From assembly GCA_030040515.1 (NCBI GenBank), contig JASHTO010000164.1, positions 1-6,174 on the forward strand: a DNA stretch of 6,174 nucleotides. Reading direction: 5' to 3'. Origin of the DNA: Terriglobia bacterium (GTDB taxonomy: Bacteria; Acidobacteriota; Terriglobia; UBA7540). This document shows positions 5,568 to 6,174 of the stretch, piece after piece. The position numbers and the translations under genes are program-made. A model generated the notes under the pieces. That model made no database searches. It was not told the DNA's origin and saw only the letters and a list, made by a program, of their open reading frames with translations. Each line of letters begins with the position of its first letter. Position 1 is the first letter of the stretch.

Positions 5568-5676
5568 CCGCAAAGCGGCCGGTATAACGTAGCCCACGGC
5601 GCAAGCCGCGATGTCTTGCCCTGACGCAGGGTCGAAAGTCCCACAGCTTTCATTGAGTTGCGCGGGCCAACGGCCC
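5568..5676. repeat. Array of small perfect hairpins (possible dispersed repeat or structured RNA)
   Basis: Four short perfect hairpins follow each other within 109 bp: CCGC-AAA-GCGG (5568-5578), CGGC-GCAA-GCCG (5597-5608, a GNRA-type loop), CCCTG-ACG-CAGGG (5619-5631) and GGGCC-AAC-GGCCC (5664-5676). A fifth, GAAAG/CTTTC with an 8-base loop (5634-5651), lies between the last two. The reading frame across the segment on the minus strand (5523-5750) has no RBS or domain. From memory this resembles repeats scattered in Acidobacteria genomes, but I cannot count copies here. A structured RNA is the alternative. Confidence 0.55.
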
Positions 5677-5716
5677 TCAGTGGCAGACATAAATTGAAGC
5701 CGTAAGAAAATCAACA

Positions 5717-5803
5717 ATCTCACGCAAAGGCGCAAAGTTACGCAAGGCACAAATCCTTTGTTTGCCTGGCGCTGCTTTGCGCCTTGGCGTCTTTGCGTGA
5801 GAT
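5717..5803. repeat. Inverted repeat built from tandem 8-bp units
   Basis: ATCTCACGCAAAG (5717-5729) is exactly complementary to CTTTGCGTGAGAT (5791-5803). Each arm contains three near-identical 8-mers: ACGCAAAG, GCGCAAAG and (after TT) ACGCAAGG on the left at 5722-5747; CTTTGCGC, CTTGGCGT and CTTTGCGT on the right at 5775-5798. The right arm is followed by T-rich sequence (5805-5815), so a transcript from the small gene upstream might end here, although the 61-base loop makes a simple terminator doubtful. Confidence 0.65.
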
Positions 5804-5970
5804 GTTTTTCTTTTTCTAGATTTTTTCACACCTTCATTGCGATGTCTGCGCCACCCGCGAGGCTGGGCGGAAGAATGTGCGGCAATCTTATTCCGTCACC
5901 ATAATTCCGGGCGTATAATCGCCAGCAAGCGCGGGAAGGGAGAAGCAGAACTTACCTTGCCGCGACTTGG
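5804..5970. other. Spacer with a lone TATAAT
   Basis: This is a T-rich start followed by mixed sequence between two repeat elements. TATAAT occurs at 5914-5919, but the hexamer 17 bp upstream (TTCCGT) is a poor -35. GGGAAGGGAG follows at 5934-5943, yet the frames after it close within a few codons or run into the next repeat. No gene is called. Confidence 0.3.
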
Positions 5971-6121
5971 TTGTAGCGGCGCTCTATAAGCATCGAATTG
6001 CAGGGGCTTGCCACCCTGTGACCCAAAGCCTTCGCCCTGCGACCGAAAGCCGTCTTCAGGCGACGGGTCGGGCGGCGGGCCATGGCAAGCCCTTACGGCA
6101 GTCGATCGACCGCCGCTACAA
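5971..6121. repeat. Nested inverted-repeat element (MITE- or REP-like), about 151 bp
   Basis: The outer arms TTGTAGCGGCG (5971-5981) and CGCCGCTACAA (6111-6121) are perfect 11-bp inverses, and the inner arms GGGCTTGCCA (6004-6013) and TGGCAAGCCC (6083-6092) perfect 10-bp inverses. The core contains an imperfect direct repeat, CCCTGTGACCCAAAGCC (6014-6030) and CCCTGCGACCGAAAGCC (6035-6051), identical at 15 of 17 positions with a 21-bp period. No target-site duplication is obvious at the edges. The element has no coding capacity of its own; the 65-codon frame across it (5967-6164) is rejected. Confidence 0.65.
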
Positions 6122-6174
6122 AATTCAGACTGAGAGACTACCGGAATTGGCGATTTGTGGTTGATAGCGGATAA

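Noticed and set aside
5523..5750. Minus-strand 75-codon frame
   Set aside because: It lies over the hairpin array, lacks an RBS, and is open only because of the repeat's composition.
5568..5803. CRISPR array or tRNA suggested by regularly spaced hairpins
   Set aside because: The stems differ in sequence, there are no identical direct repeats with even spacers, and no cloverleaf or CCA-type acceptor can be formed.
5967..6164. Plus-strand 65-codon frame near the right end
   Set aside because: It is contained in the nested inverted repeat and its product follows the repeat structure, so it is not a gene.

Overview
The window looks like chromosomal sequence from a moderately GC-rich soil-type bacterium, most likely an Acidobacteriota member. 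This is an inference from three things: the flavour of the MurJ and PASTA proteins, a secreted isochorismatase-fold enzyme of a type I associate with Acidobacteria, Planctomycetes and Verrucomicrobia, and intergenic spaces filled with palindromic repeats. No rRNA, tRNA, CRISPR array, transposase or phage gene was seen.

Layout: (1) 1-243 (+) is the 3' end of mnmE, the tRNA-modification GTPase. (2) 244-442 is a convergent spacer with a compact double palindrome and a hairpin just past the murJ stop. (3) 443-2020 (-) is murJ, and upstream of it on the same strand 2111-2596 (-) encodes a small protein with a zinc ribbon at each end; the two may be co-transcribed. (4) 2597-2893 is a divergent intergenic region. 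(5) 2894-3745 (+) is a signal-peptide-bearing isochorismatase/nicotinamidase-fold cysteine hydrolase, with a TTG start set by a perfect Shine-Dalgarno. (6) 3766-4491 (-) is a membrane-anchored protein with three PASTA domains, convergent with the hydrolase and only 20 bp from it. (7) 4492-4921 has no convincing gene. (8) 4922-5393 (+) holds two small overlapping reading frames. The first resembles the front half of Hcp (type VI secretion tube) proteins but has ACG where the start codon should be. The second is a 67-residue protein with a perfect RBS, a double-glycine-leader-like segment and an Hcp-like tail. (9) 5394-6174 appears non-coding and carries three different inverted-repeat or hairpin elements side by side.

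How the genes fit together: MurJ (lipid II export) and the PASTA protein (possible muropeptide or peptidoglycan binding) both point to cell-wall growth, and MnmE is housekeeping. The hydrolase appears independent. The least explained part is 4.9-5.4 kb. It could be a decayed or rearranged Hcp-type gene, or a translationally coupled pair of small genes, possibly for an exported peptide. The sequence alone does not decide between these.
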